Below, piece after piece: positions 12,615 through 22,290 of a DNA stretch of 64,000 nt. Position 1 is the stretch's first letter. Each line of letters begins with the position of its first letter. The position numbers and the translations under genes are program-made. Below the pieces are notes generated by a model. It was not told the DNA's origin. It made no database searches and saw only the letters and a list, made by a program, of their open reading frames with translations. This DNA is from Xiphydria camelus. Lineage: Eukaryota > Arthropoda > Insecta > Hymenoptera > Xiphydriidae. Location: NCBI GenBank assembly GCA_963678675.1, contig OY783194.1:13282972-13346971 (forward strand). Direction: 5' to 3'.

Positions 12615-12754
12615 TGTAAGTTTTAAACGCTTAGCGCCAAAACTTAGTCGCGCGACACTAGCGATCGGGCGACCATCACATGAGTTACTCCTCAACGGAG
12701 AGGGCAGTACATTAGTTGGCTCCGAGCTGTAAACATCGTCATAAGCCTAACTAA
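12615..12754 (+). repeat. 3' LTR, proximal part
   Basis: Matches bases 1-140 of the 5' LTR with three substitutions. It ends in the TAA that was duplicated when the pogo-like transposon inserted. Confidence 0.92.
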
Positions 12755-13640
12755 CAAGGAAACGTTTCGAGGCCGCCGCTTCCGATCTTGATGAAATTTC
12801 GTAAATTTAAAGTTTATCGAAAAATAAGAGACCCCTATTTTTTTATAGCGGCCCAATTTTGGTTTAAGGGGGTGAAATGGACCCCTGAATTTTCACCCCC
12901 TTCGAGCTATCTCCGAAACGAAGCGAGATAGATGAAAACTTTCAATGTACGTTTTGTTTGGTTTTTTTAGTATAATAAAATCCCCTAAACAGATTTTGAA
13001 AAAAAGCATTATTTTTCAAAAAAAAAAAAATTTTTTATCTAATTTTTCGAAATTTCGGTTTAGTCATGTGGACAAAAATTTAGGAAATTTTATTACAAAT
13101 TCAACCATGTATGACATGATATATTTCCCTCCTACAGTTTTGCAAATTTCTAACTTTTATGTCTGATAATGAGCGGGCTACCAATGGCAGTGACGGGATA
13201 GGTCGGGGGTTATTACTTCTATGTATTTTAATGCCACTTTTCTTTTATTTAATAAAGTTCAACTTCTATGGCTCATAATTATGACAATAATGGTATTCCG
13301 TGAAAAAATGTTTCATACAAAGTTGTTTCTTACACCAAGCACACGTAATAACGGCAATATCGCCACATATGTGGCATCGTGGTTCCGAGTCCTGTGCAAA
13401 ACAAAATTCTACAGGATGTTCAAATTCAGGAGGTCTCCTGAATATATATCCACTCTTGAACCACGAATATTTAATAAAGTTAGTAAACCGTGGTGAAGAA
13501 AACTGATTATGAGTAAGAGATTGAAGTTTTAAAATATTATCTCTCGAATGAAGGTTAATATCGTAATTGAAAAGAGTTACAATATCTGAAAACCTCCTTA
13601 CACAATTCTTCCACATTCGAAAGCCGTATACGTCTAGCGG
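12755..13640 (-). repeat. Left long TIR of copy 1
   Basis: Reverse complement of 15636-16519. It includes, on the minus strand, a duplicate of the transposase C-terminal coding segment (13266-13633). An ACCCC/GGGGT inverted pair (about 12885-12900) and homopolymer A/T runs lie in the outer 300 bp. Confidence 0.9.
13266..13633 (-). CDS. TIR-borne copy of the transposase zinc-binding tail; predicted second exon of ORF2
   Basis: Encodes about 122 residues identical, apart from rare substitutions (for example MWKNC versus MWKNF), to the C-terminus of the transposase, ending in the same HYCHNYEP and stop. It has a zinc-binding pattern: C-x2-C, C-x2-C, then C-x3-H and later H-x-C-H. It is preceded on the minus strand by a pyrimidine-rich tract and CCGCTAG. 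Splicing to that AG from ORF2's GTAAAG donor (exon end 13816) keeps the reading frame. Alone it is only a fragment; the exon assignment is inferred. Confidence 0.5.
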
Positions 13641-13780
13641 AATATTATCAAAATAAAATGGACAAAAATTGTTCAGAAATCTTATTAATAAATCCGACCG
13701 TTAATTTATTTATATTATTTTCTGTTTGTGTGTAAGTAACTAATAATTCACTCACAGGTTAGATAAAATTGTCTGAATTT

Positions 13781-14005
13781 TTATAGTTTTTTGTTGGAAT
13801 CATTTTTTTCTTTACTTTTCTTCTTCGCGTACTGTTTCCTCCAGTACTCCTCACATTCTTGCAGCTCTCGTTCTACTTCGGCCATGGATGGTCCTGTTGT
13901 GCGGAATGTCAGATCCAGCGATTTCCCGGGAGACGGCAATGGTATGTGCCCATTTTTAAGATCCTCCACGATCTTCTCAAAAGTCGGTAACTCGTTTGAA
14001 CCCAT
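13781..14005 (-). CDS. Small ORF2 of the pogo-like transposon (PEX39/PEX14-helix-like)
   Basis: An ATG-initiated frame of 74 residues (MGSNELPTFEKIVEDL...), conserved almost perfectly in copy 2. Its opening (LPTFEKIVEDLKNGHIP) resembles the helix SFEEIVELIxxGxPIPG of the PEX14-like/KPWE family (PEX39 relatives). The terminal K/R-PWE motif of that family is not present; the tail is Lys/Glu-rich. The ATG was chosen because a TATA box and a CTTCAGTTT initiator lie just upstream, although the frame stays open further 5'. A GTAAAG donor (exon end 13816) allows in-frame splicing to 13633. Function unknown. It is transcribed away from the transposase. Confidence 0.6.
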   Translation of the reverse strand: MGSNELPTFEKIVEDLKNGHIPLPSPGKSLDLTFRTTGPSMAEVERELQECEEYWRKQYAKKKSKEKNDSNKKL

Positions 14006-14031
14006 CACTTGAATGATAGACGCAGCCAATG

Positions 14032-14068
14032 AAACTGAAGCTCTTTGCTTCTCGGCCCTATATATATA
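14032..14068 (-). promoter_or_regulatory. Core promoter of ORF2 (TATA + initiator)
   Basis: On the minus strand TATATATA is followed about 30 bases later by CTTCAGTTT, matching the arthropod TCAGT initiator. Both elements are preserved in copy 2 (32493-32529). Confidence 0.55.
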
Positions 14069-14316
14069 CTCCTCGAAAATGCCGTAAACAACATTCCTGT
14101 TATTTGTAGGGTTGCCTTATATGGCCCCGGTGATGTGAAAGAGGGAGTTTAGTTCTTTGGACAAGCTTTATTATTAGTTGGCTCTGTGCCCATGTAAAAA
14201 TATTTTCGTACGCGCTCTCGAGTTTCGTACGCGGACTCCGAGGATGATGGCCCCTTTTTGGGAAGTCGGACCTCCCACCCTCTCCAGTCTGTTTCGTTCT
14301 TGTGAGGCGACTTCAT

Positions 14317-14325
14317 TATATATAA
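14317..14325 (+). promoter_or_regulatory. TATA box for the transposase
   Basis: TATATATAA lies 80 bp upstream of the proposed start codon. A TTAGTC (A at 14349) and a TTCAGTTT (14359-14366) downstream could serve as start sites. It lies about 250 bp from ORF2's TATA box on the other strand, giving a compact divergent promoter. Confidence 0.5.
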
Positions 14326-14396
14326 GGAAGCGAAAGAGAAAGCTTTTTAGTCTGAATATTCAGTTTCTATGGTGCACAGCAGTTCATATTATTATT

Positions 14397-16010
14397 ATGG
14401 CAATTATAAATCCGATCAATATGTTAACTTTATTGGTGGCCGTTTTCAGTGTACCAAATGGAAGAGAAACTCCAATGAATAGTGCAGAAGTGCAATTGAA
14501 AGATTTATTACAAAATATTATTATACGTAGCATGGAGGATTCATCATTTCGAGTCGAACATGAAAATAAATTGGAATTGGAAGATTCAATCGAGGATAGT
14601 GAAATGCACGCTGTTAATACTGACTGGCTGGAATCGGATGTCGAGGATGTTCCTCACGTAGAAACCTCTATACCTCCAGAACCATATCCCTGTACACCCG
14701 ATGAAGAAGCGGTTAGCTTTGAATATAAACAAAGTGCCATAGATTACTGGAACAGTGGGAAGAAAAGACGTCGAACCGTAGCAGCAGTTCAACATCAGTT
14801 TAAAAAAGTGAAATCTGATAGACAATTACGAAGATGGGCTGCGCAAGTAGGACAGGGGGGTACTCAAAATGATAAATTAATACGCATAGCGAAATATACT
14901 TTTGATAAATTTGTAGAAGCTAGTAGATCGAAAATAATAGTACATGATGTAGACCTTAAACGATGGGCTTTACAAGCAAAAGAAGTAGAGAATCTTCCAA
15001 CCTTCAAAGCAAGTCAAACATGGTTGAGGTCATTCAAGAAAGCATATAGAATTGTCTCTCGAAAGATCACAAAGTTTGTAACGAGAAAAAACGTTGAGGG
15101 TGAGGAAAGTTTGAAAGTACGAAGCCATGCCTTCGTAGAACAAGTGAAGCCACTCATTACACAATATGGACCACAAAATGTATTTAACTCTGATCAGAGT
15201 GGATTTAATTTAGAAATACATTCTGGCCGAACTTTAGCTACATCGGGGCAAAAAAAAATTGAAGCTGTGGTACAATCAATATCTTCTACAACCCACAGCT
15301 ATACTATACAACCCACCATATCTGCTGATGGAAAACTACTGTCGCCTCTTTATGTGGTATTAAAAGAGGCTAGTGGGCAATTGGGAGAACGAGTGCAACA
15401 AACCGTGTTTAGGCCGCCAAATGTATACTTCATGGCTTCCAAATCTGGGAAACTTACAACCGATCTCATGAAAACATGGCTGCAAGAAGTTTACTTCCCT
15501 AAAACTGGATCTACAAGCGTCTTACTGCTGGACTCTTGGAGTGGACAATGTGAGCGAAGTGTTCGAGAAGCTACACCAGAAGACAAGACAATAATATTAA
15601 TGACGATTCCACAAGGCACCACCGGACTGATTCAACCGCTAGACGTATACGGATTTCGAATGTGGAAGAATTTTGTAAGGAGGTTTTCAGATATTGTAAC
15701 TCTTTTCAATTACGATATTAACCTTCATTCGAGAGATAATATTTTAAAACTTCAATCTCTTACTCATAATCAGTTTTCTTCACCACGGTTTACTAACTTT
15801 ATTAAATATTCGTGGTTCAAGAGTGGATATATATTCAGGAGACCTCCTGAATTTGAACATCCTGTAGAATTTTGTTTTGCACAGGACTCGGAACCACGAT
15901 GCCACATATGTGGCGATATTGCCGTTATTACGTGTGCTTGGTGTAAGAAACAACTTTGTATAAAACATTTTTTCACGGAATACCATTATTGTCATAATTA
16001 TGAGCCATAG
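14397..16010 (+). CDS. Pogo-like DDD transposase with C-terminal zinc-binding tail
   Basis: Intact frame of 537 residues from ATG 14397. Upstream in-frame ATGs (14244) lie before the TATA box, so this start is preferred; a TTTTCAG at about 14450 could mark an intron. An acidic N-terminal region is followed by a CENP-B/pogo-like DNA-binding part (about residues 105-220: IDYWNSGKKRRRT, LRRWAAQ, and WALQAKEV followed by TWLRSFKKAY). Next is a DDE_1-type core with NSDQSGF, LLLDSWSGQ and QPLDVYGFRMWK supplying three aspartates. The end is a Cys/His cluster (CHICG, CAWC, CIKHFF, YHYCH). It cuts and joins transposon ends in the nucleus, by family. The third aspartate and the tail are encoded inside the right TIR. 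This is the only intact transposase in the window. Confidence 0.85.
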   Translation: MAIINPINMLTLLVAVFSVPNGRETPMNSAEVQLKDLLQNIIIRSMEDSSFRVEHENKLELEDSIEDSEMHAVNTDWLESDVEDVPHVETSIPPEPYPCTPDEEAVSFEYKQSAIDYWNSGKKRRRTVAAVQHQFKKVKSDRQLRRWAAQVGQGGTQNDKLIRIAKYTFDKFVEASRSKIIVHDVDLKRWALQAKEVENLPTFKASQTWLRSFKKAYRIVSRKITKFVTRKNVEGEESLKVRSHAFVEQVKPLITQYGPQNVFNSDQSGFNLEIHSGRTLATSGQKKIEAVVQSISSTTHSYTIQPTISADGKLLSPLYVVLKEASGQLGERVQQTVFRPPNVYFMASKSGKLTTDLMKTWLQEVYFPKTGSTSVLLLDSWSGQCERSVREATPEDKTIILMTIPQGTTGLIQPLDVYGFRMWKNFVRRFSDIVTLFNYDINLHSRDNILKLQSLTHNQFSSPRFTNFIKYSWFKSGYIFRRPPEFEHPVEFCFAQDSEPRCHICGDIAVITCAWCKKQLCIKHFFTEYHYCHNYEP

Positions 16011-16519
16011 AAGTTGAACTTTATTAAATAAAAGAAAAGTGGCATTAAAATACATAGAAGTAATAACCCCCGACCTATCCCGTCACTGCCATTGGTAGCC
16101 CGCTCATTATCAGACATAAAAGTTAGAAATTTGCAAAACTGTAGGAGGGAAATATATCATGTCATACATGGTTGAATTTGTAATAAAATTTCCTAAATTT
16201 TTGTCCACATGACTAAACCGTAGTTTCGAAAAATTAGATAAAAAATTTTTTTTTTTTGAAAAATAATGCTTTTTTTCAAAATCTGTTTAGGGGATTTTAT
16301 TATACTAAAAAAACCAAACAAAACGTACATTGAAAGTTTTCATCTATCTCGCTTCGTTTCGGAGATAGCTCGAAGGGGTGAAAATTCAGGGGTCCATTTC
16401 ACCCCCTTAAACAAAAATTGGGCCGCTATAAAAAAATAGGGGTCTCTTATTTTTCGATAAACTTTAAATTTACGAAGTTTCATCAAGATCGGAAGCGGCG
16501 GCCTCGAAACGTTTCCTTG
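15636..16519 (+). repeat. Right long TIR of copy 1
   Basis: Begins at CCGCTAGAC, inside the codons for Pro-Leu-Asp of the transposase, and runs to CCTTG. It is the reverse complement of 12755-13640. Confidence 0.9.
16027..16032 (+). terminator. Polyadenylation signal AATAAA
   Basis: AATAAA lies 17 nt after the transposase stop. Because it sits in the TIR, an equivalent signal follows the minus-strand tail in the left TIR. Confidence 0.6.
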
Positions 16520-16728
16520 TAAGATACATCCGATCGTCAATAACTTTCGCAAGTTAACGACAATTGTATTGATTTAGGTAGGTGTTAAACTGTAGGTTTA
16601 TTGTTATGTTTAGTGCGTAAGACTCTGTAAATAATTGTAATTTAGTTTTCAGCAACTACATCTTACATTGTCTGAGTTCTACAACCTAAATCAATCTCCT
16701 GGTTAAATTTCTGATTTCGAAATTTACA
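16520..16728 (+). repeat. 3' LTR, distal part
   Basis: Continues the 3' LTR after the transposon, beginning with the duplicated TAA and ending TTTACA. It has one substitution and a 7-nt insertion relative to the 5' LTR. Confidence 0.92.
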
Positions 16729-16732
16729 TATG

Positions 16733-17175
16733 TTTATTAAACAAATGCACTAGAAAAGTTTTATGATCTTTTTAAATATAAATGAAGTTGCGTTCTGCCG
16801 ATATATTTCAAATCGATGTTATTATTTTGACGACAGCTTCTTTAATAAATTTAAGTGGAAATCTGTTTTAATTTACCGCAAATCATTTATTTTTTAACTT
16901 TAAAAAAGTAATAATTGCGAACGCTCTTTTGGCAAAGGTAAAAAGATAATTGGGAGTCAATGGGCCAAAAAGTTTCAGCAGAAGAATAGGGAACTTGCAT
17001 AAAATTTTATTTTGTATGAAACACAGGAAACATAATAGTTAGTTATTCAAAACAGTACCAATAGTAAAAACTTGATAAAAAAAATTTCTACCCCAAAAAC
17101 ATTACTTTAAAAGTAGCATGGCCATGCCTCCCCAGTGAAACTCCGCGTTATGGCCGGCACTATCATGACGGCATG
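16733..17175. other. No feature recognised
   Basis: AT-rich flanking sequence between the gypsy element and the next palindrome. No gene seen. Confidence 0.5.
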
Positions 17176-18326
17176 AAATATCGAAATTACTGCATAAGAA
17201 AATTATGACATCCTGAGTTTTTCTCCTAGGCGTGACCTCCGTCAAACTACATCATTTCTCTTTATTAATCCATATAAATAAGAATCTTTTGTAAATCTTT
17301 TGAAGCCACAGAATAAAAATCAGAAAATATTTTTCTGCAGGCTTCGTCTCCAATTTTTTCAAAACATCGTATTTTACAGTTACAATCTTCTCCCAATAGG
17401 GAACTTGCACATATTTTTTAACATCATAAATGGATTGAGCACGTAACAAAATTTGGGACGTGTTTTTTTAATTTTTTTTTTCTGATGCGAAATTAAGCCG
17501 TAAAAGATTAATAAAGTTTGCACAATAAACTCCACCCACTTGAGCCGGTCGAGCGGCACGCCGCGCCGTCACGTCACTAGCCGCTAACGGTTTGCCCCTG
17601 CGCTAGATATCTACAGTTAAATATCTCGAAAACTATTGAGAAGTTATCGAAATATACTGCGGAAAAAATTTAGAGAATTTCAAGACGAAACGATTGGTTT
17701 TTATCTCATTTTGTTACGATGAATAGTTCTCGAGATATCGCACTTTGTACATAAATTTTATTAAAATGCGATATCTCGAGAACCATTCATTGTAACAAAA
17801 TAAAATAAAAGCCAATCGTTTCGTCTTGAAATTCTCTAAATTTTTTCCACAGTATGTCTCGATAACTTCTCAATAGTTTTCGAGATATTTAACCGTAAAT
17901 ATCTAGCGCAGGCCAGCCGTTAGCGGCTAGTGACGTGACGGCGCGGCGTGCCGTTCGACTGCTCAAGTGGGTGGAGTTTATCGCAAACTTTATTAATCTT
18001 TTACGGCTTAATTTCGCGTCAGAAAAAAAAATTAAAAAAACAGGTCCCAAATTTTGTTATGTGCTCAATCCATTTATGATGTTAAAAAAATATGTGCAAG
18101 TTCCCTATTGGGGCAAGATTGTAACTGTAAAATACGATGTTTTGAAAAAATTGGAGACGAAGCCTGCAGAAAAATATTTTCTGATTTTTATTCTGTGGCT
18201 TCAAAAGATTTACAAAATTCTTATTTATACGGATTAATAAAGAGAAATGATGTAGTTCGACGGAGGTCACGCCTAGGAGAAAAACTCAGGATGTCATAAT
18301 TTTCTTATGCAGTAATTTCGATATTT
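17176..18326. mobile_element. Large palindromic foldback element (~1.15 kb)
   Basis: Two ~570-bp arms are near-perfect reverse complements meeting around 17760. Outer ends are AAATATCGAAATTACTGC and GCAGTAATTTCGATATTTT. Inside each arm is a GC-rich patch (GCACGCCGCGCCGTCACGTC) and a GAAATATCTCGAGAAC-like segment. Frames over the arms (for example MLRAQSIYDVKKY) appear on both strands only because of the symmetry. No transposase domain recognised. Confidence 0.8.
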
Positions 18327-19261
18327 TATTAATACTACACATTTAATAATATTGATGCAAGTTATTTATTGTACCTATGATTGATATTGTGTACTTATAT
18401 TGTTTTATTTTTAGGTTCGATTAAATGGCGAAGAACAAAAAAGGGCCCGGCACAAACCTTATGGGAACTTGGTCCCGGTGGATTTGGCTAGGGTTCACAT
18501 ATGTTGTAGATCTTGACGTTCTGATCAAAAGTTATCATTGCCGAAACAACGAAAAATGGACAGTTTTTGAGTTTTGAGACCTTAAAGTTCATACTTTTGC
18601 TTTCCGTCATACGATCTATTGGATCGAAATAATCATGTAAGATCAGGTTTTCTGTGAATTTTGCTAAAAATCACGTATTTTGTAGTTGGTGAGCTAACGA
18701 TTCAGGTATCACCCGGTCAGAAAAAAAATAAGCAGTTCCATGGGGCTTTAAAATTGCCGCTTTTTACTCGAAACCATACGCTCTTTTTCAGCCAATTCAA
18801 GCACGCATTCAAGATCATGTGTGATCTTGTGAGCACGTGTTTGCCTCCATATACTTATGCGCGAGTGTGTGCATACGCATAGATATTCACTTTTAATGTC
18901 TGATTTTCTAATTTTTCCATATATCTGTATTGCTTTAGCACACAAATCTTATGGAAACTGGTTCAGTACTGGAATCCTCGCGTACTTCACATATATTGTA
19001 GTTTATGACCTCCTGATCAAAAGTTACCATTGCAATAAACTCAAAAAATATACCAGAGCTAGGAGAATTTTAAGTTGTACACTTTTTCTTTATTTATTTG
19101 CTTATTTGGCCTTGGGCGTCCTCACAGTATTATTTCGTTTAGTTCTTTTTATCCAGAGTGCCGGGTGGTGTGCAAAATGTCTTATTTTATTTCCGTTTCT
19201 TTTGTTTCCCATTACGTTACGATTATGTTTTTTTCTTTCCTTTTTTTTACTTTTACCCTCA
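18327..19261. repeat. Diverged repeat sequence, no gene seen
   Basis: Segments around 18440-18560 and 18940-19060 are diverged direct copies (AACCTTATGGGAACTTGGT versus AAATCTTATGGAAACTGGT; shared CTGATCAAAAGTTA). Parts also resemble the arms of the palindrome at 19694-20292. Hydrophobic frames here have no recognisable family. Confidence 0.5.
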
Positions 19262-19655
19262 GTTCAGGGTTAACGGAGCTACCTGGTACCAGCTGATTGC
19301 GGCCGTTGCCGCTTCCGGTATACTTAAGCTCCGCCCCCACTTTCCGGGATGGTTGCTTCCCCTGTTGGGGTGAGGGTTAGTGGCTTATCCCCCCTCCCTC
19401 CCTCTCTTTCTGAGTCTTGAGCACGAAAGGGCAGAGGGCGACAGGGCCTACATCCTGGGGGGGGGGGGGGATCCTGAAGTTCGGTGGCTTCCCATGGCCT
19501 CCCAGGACTCTCCTATTGGGATTTTGCGATGAAAGCGGGGTTTAGTTGGTAGAGGGGGACTTGCACTCTTAGAGCCCCTGAGTCCAACACTCCTCCGGGT
19601 CTTGCTCAACCCGGGATGGCATTTAAAGCTTCCCCACTATATATATATATAAAGT
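19262..19655 (+). repeat. GC-rich, LINE 3'-UTR-like segment
   Basis: An island of unusually GC-rich sequence with a G12 run (about 19459-19471), a GAGTCC-type motif, ACCCGGGATGGC and a terminal CCCCACTATATATATATAT. This resembles 3' ends of R1-clade LINEs, which often end with a GAGTCC motif and short tandem tails. No reverse transcriptase is attached. Assignment is tentative. Confidence 0.3.
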
Positions 19656-19693
19656 ACACCTTTTACTTGCGACCGTACGCTCTGCTGTATTAA

Positions 19694-20980
19694 ACTAGTC
19701 TTATGGCTCTTAAATCCTGTTGAATATGTCTCACGTGCACGAATATCGCAGGCCATGATCAGCTATTCAAATGACACCATAAATGCAAACTCAAAAATGA
19801 AACAGGTTCGAAAATCGGAGACTTTAAAGTTGTCGTTTTCTACTTGCGATCTTACGTTCTACTCAATCAATCTCCGGTACGTATGCAACATGGTTCGAGT
19901 CGTATGGACATGTTCTTGCCTCTACACATCCACAAATGTGTGTGCAGCTGTGTATGTATTTGTCATATGTATGCGGATGTACATATGTGTACAATGTTAC
20001 AGCGGGTAACATTGTACACATATGTACATCCGCATACATATGACAAATACATACACAGCTGCACACACATGTGTGGATGTGTAGAGGCAAGAACATGTCC
20101 ATACGACTCGAACCATGTTGCATACATACTGGAGATTAATTAAGTAGAACGTAAGATCGCAAGTAAAAAACGACAACTTTAAAGTCTCCGATTTTCGCAC
20201 CTGTTTCATTTTTGAGTTTGCATTTATGGTGACATTTCAACAGCTGATCATGACCTGCAATATTCGTGCACGTGAGATATAGTCACCAGGATTTAAGGCC
20301 ATGTTCTGCTGGATTTTTTTCAAATGCAAGAATCCTTGAAAATGATGCCTACGAAGATCGAGAAGGAGTTGTGTACGAAGCTGGAATGGATATGTAAGTG
20401 AAAACCACTTTTCTTTACGATTTTTCACAAAAAAAAACCTTTAAAATGCTTTTTCTCGAAACCACGTTTTTTCAACCGGTCAGAAAGTTTTTTCAAAAAC
20501 TATTGCATTTATCGACCTGAACCAAACGTCATTTTGCTTTTTAGATGTCTCTCTATCGTATTGACCTGAATCAGACATATTTATTGTTTTTTTAAAAAGT
20601 TATAAACAATTGTAAGTGCATGAAATAGGTCGGAAAATTCATAAGTCCGCCATTTTGTTGTTTTTCGGTGAAAATATCTCGGGGTGGTCAATACGATAAC
20701 CAATTCCATCTAGATTAAGAATCTCTTTTGTTTTTTGCTTTCAGATGATTGGTTCTCGAAAAATCTTTCTGACCACCAAATCATTGGACAATCTTCAGCC
20801 GCCACTTTGAGAGCCACCATTTTGGAAAAAAAATTCAAAAAAACTTTTTTTTAGTAGTTAAATATGTGTAATTTCACCTGTAAAAAGTTTTGATTTTTAA
20901 TATTTTTTGTACAATAAGTAATAAGTATTTAAAAAATAAGCGTAATCCAGCAGAACCTGGCCTTAAGAGCCATGAGACTA
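19694..20980. repeat. Near-perfect palindrome, interrupted in its right arm
   Basis: Arms of ~300 bp meet with almost no spacer at about 20004 (AATGTTACAGCGGGTAACATT). The right arm is split by a TTAA-flanked MITE at 20297-20962, after which the match (TTAAGAGCCATGAGACTA) resumes. Shadow frames of ~100 residues occur on both strands. No coding function is supported. Confidence 0.8.
20297..20962. mobile_element. TTAA-inserted MITE (666 bp)
   Basis: Flanked by TTAA at 20293-20296 and 20963-20966. Terminal inverted repeats are GGCCATGTTCTGCTGGAT and ATCCAGCAGAACCTGGCC with the expected symmetry. Its removal restores the palindrome arm, which confirms the boundaries. Non-coding. TTAA target sites are typical of piggyBac and Kolobok. 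Confidence 0.85.
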
Positions 20981-21261
20981 CCCCGATAGCAAAGCGTAGA
21001 TTTACACGCTAGCCGCACGCTAGCCGCACGCAGTGCTGCCACGTAGTGGAATCAGTGTGATCTCACCGTGGCATGATCGCGTGGCGTACACAAACTAAGA
21101 GCACCGTGGCTACACAGTGAACACACTGAGTGGTTCACAGCGTAAAGACACAGTGGTTACACTCATTGTCAGTGCAGTCACGGTGCCTTTTCGACGTGCA
21201 CACTTCGCAAATTTACCGATCATGAATGTCGGTAAATTCATTGTCTTCACAAAATTTTTAA

Positions 21262-21415
21262 CACGTTCGCTGCCGCCGGCTCCGATCGGAGCCAGTCGAC
21301 ACTGCGCCTGCGCCGCCGGCTCCGATCGGAGACACATTGTCGTGCACATTACATTATTCAGTCTGTTACCGGCACTGAGCGCGATGCAATCAATCTAAAA
21401 GTGGCAACGAATGTG
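21262..21415. mobile_element. 154-bp TTAA-flanked MITE
   Basis: TTAA at 21258-21261 and 21416-21419. Ends are CACGTTCGCTGCC and GGCAACGAATGTG. It is absent from the opposite arm at 25530-25545, which keeps a single TTTTTAAA and so proves the insertion. It contains two GCCGCCGGCTCCGATCGGAG copies. Related to the element at 2023-2467. Confidence 0.85.
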
Positions 21416-21708
21416 TTAAATTAGAAAATAACAAAATTGATATAATAATAGGTTTGTTCCCAGAAAGCAATTTGTAACTAGTTGCAAATTTTGATATGCG
21501 CATGTGCGGTTGTAAATTTACAATTAATTGCGATTTCACACCCCGATAGAAAAATTTTTAAATTAGAAAATAGCAAAATTGATATTATAATAATGTTTCA
21601 AACAGTGCAAATTGCACTGAATTATTCTATAAATAATGAATGTTTAATTATCATAATCGCTACTGTTTTGAAAAAGAAAGTATCAAATTATTTTTAAAAA
21701 TTTAATGA

Positions 21709-22290
21709 TCCACCCCCTCCAACCCCCTTAGAGGTAGCCCCCCCCCCCAACTTTGTAATCTTAAATAGCAACCCCCCATGTGTGATACAGCATTGGAAAA
21801 AGCTCTTTAAAAATGCTTTACAGCAACACCAAATTTTCGTACCTTTCGATGAGTAGTTTTCGCGGAAATCGAGAAAGAAACTGCTAGACGTAAGTTTTGT
21901 CAATCTATTTATTACTCCCTACGATTTCTTCTTATGGAGACATTTGAAATCTGTTGTTTTTCAAACTCAACGAGCAAGCATTAACCAACTGAAATAAAGA
22001 ATTACGCAAGAATGTCGCAAAATTTCAAGAACATTTGAGAAAGTTAGAAAAATCAATGAAAATCATTTCGAAAATGTATTGTAACGTAATTGACCTTTAA
22101 TAAATAAATTGACAAAACTTACTTCTAGCAGTTTCTTTCTCGATTTGCGTGAAAACTACTCATCGAAAGGTACCAAAATTTGGTGTTGTTGTAAAGCATT
22201 TTTAAAGAGCTTTCCAATGCTGTATCGCACATGGGGGGTTGCTATTTAAGATTACAAAGTTGGGGGGGCTACCCCTAAGGGGGTTGGTGG
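21709..22290. mobile_element. Palindromic mariner-derived element
   Basis: Arms of ~190 bp (CCTTAGAGGTAGCCCCC with its complement, and CTTTCGATGAGTAGTTTTCG with its complement) flank a ~190-bp centre that encodes the tail of a mariner/Tc3-type transposase. C/G-runs differ between arms. Confidence 0.7.
21920..22084 (+). pseudogene. C-terminal remnant of a mariner/Tc3-type transposase
   Basis: Reads YDFFLWRHLKSVVF, then INQLK, an in-frame stop, and ends ENHFENVL followed by TAA. DFFLWGxLK and the final HFEHLL-like tail are hallmarks of insect mariner/Tc3-type transposases. About 54 codons remain, with one internal stop. It sits in the centre of the palindrome at 21709-22290. Confidence 0.75.

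Larger units (their letters stand above)
12755..16519 (+). mobile_element. Pogo-like DNA transposon with ~885-bp TIRs, copy 1 (transposase intact)
   Basis: 3765 bp with ends CAAGGAAACGTTTCGAGGCC and its complement. It is flanked by TAA on both sides (12752-12754, 16520-16522), proven against the uninterrupted 5' LTR, which has a single TAA. The terminal inverted repeats are 886 and 884 bp and reach into the coding region. Two divergent genes: the transposase (+) whose 3' end lies in the right TIR, and small ORF2 (-) pointing at the left TIR. A near-identical copy lies at 30061-33804. Confidence 0.92.
8181..16732 (+). mobile_element. Ty3/gypsy LTR retrotransposon, 3' LTR split by a DNA transposon
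   Basis: A complete element bounded by the 4-bp target duplication TATG (8181-8184 and 16729-16732). Layout: 5' LTR, gag, pol (protease, reverse transcriptase, RNase H, integrase), polypurine tract, 3' LTR. The 3' LTR is interrupted by a 3765-bp pogo-like transposon at 12755-16519. The two LTRs differ by only about four substitutions and one 7-nt indel over ~340 bp, so insertion was recent. Even so, pol has a stop and several frameshifts. No env-like frame follows pol. Protease-RT-RH-IN order places it in Ty3/gypsy. Confidence 0.93.

Noticed and set aside
12945..13166. Frames in the outer TIR of the pogo-like element
   Set aside because: They are not preserved as coding between the four TIR copies because of homopolymer length differences.
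18857..19273. 138-residue hydrophobic frame resembling a membrane protein
   Set aside because: Composition follows T-rich repeat DNA, no family motif, and parts are duplicated in nearby repeats.
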